From Ruminococcaceae bacterium UBA7080 (lineage in GTDB: Bacteria > Bacillota > Clostridia > Oscillospirales > Acutalibacteraceae), in assembly GCA_002493595.1 (NCBI GenBank), contig DKZG01000013.1, positions 6,830 to 37,877 on the forward strand: a stretch of DNA of 31,048 nucleotides. The letters are read 5' to 3'. Shown one piece after another: positions 31,027 through 31,048 of the stretch (positions are counted from its first letter, which is position 1; each line of letters starts with the position of its first letter). Position numbers and translations under genes: made by a program. Under the pieces are notes generated by a model. It made no database searches and was not told the origin of the DNA. It was given only the letters and a program-made list of their open reading frames with translations.

Positions 31027-31048
31027 AAAACAAAAATTATTTTTTGTT

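Larger units (their letters stand above)
24062..31048. mobile_element. Integrated mobile element bounded by a large serine recombinase, right end outside window
   Basis: All genes from 24071 onward lie on the minus strand. Codon use is more AT-rich than in the host genes, and none has a housekeeping identity. The recombinase sits at the very left edge with its stop a few bases from the putP terminator, the usual place for an integrase next to an attachment site. Contents are a terminase-small-like HTH protein, an unknown protein, a ClpX-like ATPase, a hairpin RNA leader and three proteins of unknown function. No conjugation, capsid or replication gene is seen in this part. The exact left boundary (about 24062-24135) and the right end are not defined. 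Confidence 0.65.

Overview
The window reads as a chromosomal segment of a low-GC, spore-forming, anaerobic member of the Clostridia (probably Oscillospiraceae/Ruminococcaceae-like; the exact taxon is inference). Pointers are the spore-coat genes cotJA and cotJB, a collagen-like protein of exosporium type, a flavin reductase-rubredoxin fusion, the Firmicutes-type phoH-ybeY-era-yqzL-recO order, and AGGAGG-type ribosome sites throughout.

Layout. (1) Positions 1-1738, minus strand: a glycosyltransferase followed by a collagen-like protein that runs off the left edge, a likely spore-surface glycoprotein and its modifying enzyme. (2) 1910-8351: two convergent GPH-family sugar transporters. The second closes a three-gene operon (TauE/SafE exporter, cytosolic sulfatase, transporter) that starts from its own promoter inside the end of an FkbM methyltransferase gene. 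(3) 8405-14947: a housekeeping plus-strand operon (CorC/YbeX, PhoH, YbeY, Era, YqzL, RecO, MutS2), divergent from the FkbM gene with face-to-face -35 boxes. (4) 15006-18785: a polar amino-acid ABC importer and a membrane-anchored M28 peptidase. (5) 18866-19572: hairpin-rich spacer and cotJA-cotJB without cotJC. (6) 19844-24012: MazF-like toxin, dUTPase, DMT exporter, flavoredoxin-rubredoxin, and sodium/proline symporter PutP. (7) 24062 to the right edge: an integrated element, all genes on the minus strand, ending at a large serine recombinase next to the putP terminator.

The element is the accessory and least explained part. From its right side it encodes a helix-turn-helix protein resembling a phage terminase small subunit, an unknown 130-residue protein, and a ClpX-like AAA+ unfoldase that lacks the zinc-binding domain but keeps the IGF ClpP-docking tripeptide and a GYRG pore loop. 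Then comes a promoter firing into a 114-bp inverted repeat, ended by an intrinsic terminator about 20 nt before the next start codon. Beyond that terminator lie a single-pass surface protein, a five-helix membrane protein and an unknown soluble protein, then the recombinase with its own strong promoter. I infer a mobile unit that borrows host ClpP and carries an attenuated or sRNA-controlled membrane module of unknown purpose. This is the best candidate here for an undescribed system.
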